Under the pieces are notes generated by a model. That model searched no databases, had not been told where the DNA came from, and saw only the letters and a list, made by a program, of their open reading frames with translations. This document shows positions 21,597 to 22,060 of a stretch of 22,060 bases of DNA, in pieces. The DNA is from JBDROX01 sp043809645 (GTDB lineage Bacteria; Patescibacteriota; Patescibacteriia; Magasanikbacterales; UBA922), in contig JBDROX010000042.1 of the NCBI GenBank assembly GCA_043809645.1, forward strand, positions 1 through 22,060, written 5' to 3'. The translations under genes were made by a program, and so were the position numbers. How positions within the stretch are numbered: position 1 is the stretch's first letter; each line of letters starts with the position of its first letter.

Positions 21597-22060
21597 CTAC
21601 TTTTCTAAAACGATTTGCTGTGTTGGAAATGGGAAGATGATCCCCTCTTCCTCGAAACGCTTCTTGACCTCCAGATTAATCTGTTGTTTCTTTCCCAGAT
21701 ATGTCTTGAAATTTGGTGAATCTACAAGGTACGCAGTGTCAAAGTCTAATGAAAACTCATTGAACACAACGAAGTGGCATCGGTCAAATTCTACTCCATC
21801 TACTGCAGAAATAATCTCTTCAATAATAACAGGGATCTTCTCCATGAGTTCATTTGGCGTGTCATAGCTTACCTGGAGCGTAAAGACTTCTCTTCTACGC
21901 TCAAGTTTCTTCATATTCTGCACCCTAGTACTTGTCAATTCATTATTTGAAATTACGAGTTCCTCTCCACGCGGTGTTTTGAGCCTTGTCGTCTTGAGTC
22001 CAATTCTCTCTACAGTACCAGTATCTGTACCAACAATAATTGTATCCCCTACTTCAAATG
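21597..22060 (-). CDS. MscS-family mechanosensitive channel, 5' partial
   Basis: The last 154 codons of a small-conductance mechanosensitive channel. At the window edge the reading frame gives FEVGDTIIVGTDTGTVERIG, the beta domain that follows the pore helix TM3, then TTRLKTPRGEELVISNNEL and the C-terminal alpha/beta domain that forms the cytoplasmic cage (REVFTLQVSYDTP, FPFPTQQIVLEK, the last matching the FP-P-Q end motif of the family). The membrane helices lie outside the window. Such channels release solutes on hypo-osmotic shock. The frame continues without break to base 22060, so a TTG at 21938 is not the start. Confidence 0.93.
   Translation of the reverse strand, partial: FEVGDTIIVGTDTGTVERIGLKTTRLKTPRGEELVISNNELTSTRVQNMKKLERRREVFTLQVSYDTPNELMEKIPVIIEEIISAVDGVEFDRCHFVVFNEFSLDFDTAYLVDSPNFKTYLGKKQQINLEVKKRFEEEGIIFPFPTQQIVLEK

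Overview
The window looks like a chromosomal piece of a low-GC bacterium, most likely of the Candidate Phyla Radiation (Patescibacteria). The reasons are the small compact genes, UGA used as a stop, start codons almost without Shine-Dalgarno sequences, a DUF4342 protein, a DUF1189 membrane protein, an ECF sigma/FecR pair with CPR-like architecture, and several large surface proteins without close relatives that I can name. The phylum call is an inference; no 16S gene is present.

Layout: 1-4614 (+) is an AT-rich accessory island of four nuclease or ATPase genes: a DUF262/HNH protein (5' end outside the window), a PD-(D/E)XK-like protein, an OLD-family ATPase-TOPRIM nuclease and a second PD-(D/E)XK-like protein. 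After a hairpin terminator, 4764-8035 (+) holds the core pair dnaG and rpoD; RpoD carries a histone-like basic tail of about 97 residues. From 8036 to 9003 lies an AT-rich junction with a broken RibD/DHFR-like gene and an attC-like imperfect palindrome; here the coding strand switches.

From 9004 to 22060 everything is on the minus strand. Read in the direction of transcription (right to left): an MscS-type channel (5' end outside the window); a tRNA pair driven by a perfect consensus promoter (tRNA-Val(UAC), then a class I tRNA with anticodon GGA); rpmG with its own near-perfect promoter and terminator; a DUF1189 membrane protein; tRNA-Trp; a lipoprotein; a TIM-barrel glycosidase-like secreted protein with a DUF4342 gene 3 bases behind it; an ECF sigma factor overlapping by 4 bases with a FecR/Fn3-like transmembrane regulator; a helical membrane protein, a CAP-domain membrane protein and a thrombospondin-3-repeat surface protein; then a GT-B glycosyltransferase and an EamA transporter.

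Two points stand out. First, the tRNA at 21387-21459 has a short variable loop and glycine-like acceptor features but a serine-codon anticodon (GGA), and its anticodon hairpin read on the opposite strand would be that of tRNA-Gly(UCC). Second, the broken RibD-like gene followed directly by an attC-like palindrome, together with related GC-rich palindromic linkers behind an island gene, suggests cassette-type mobility that has not been traced here to any integrase.
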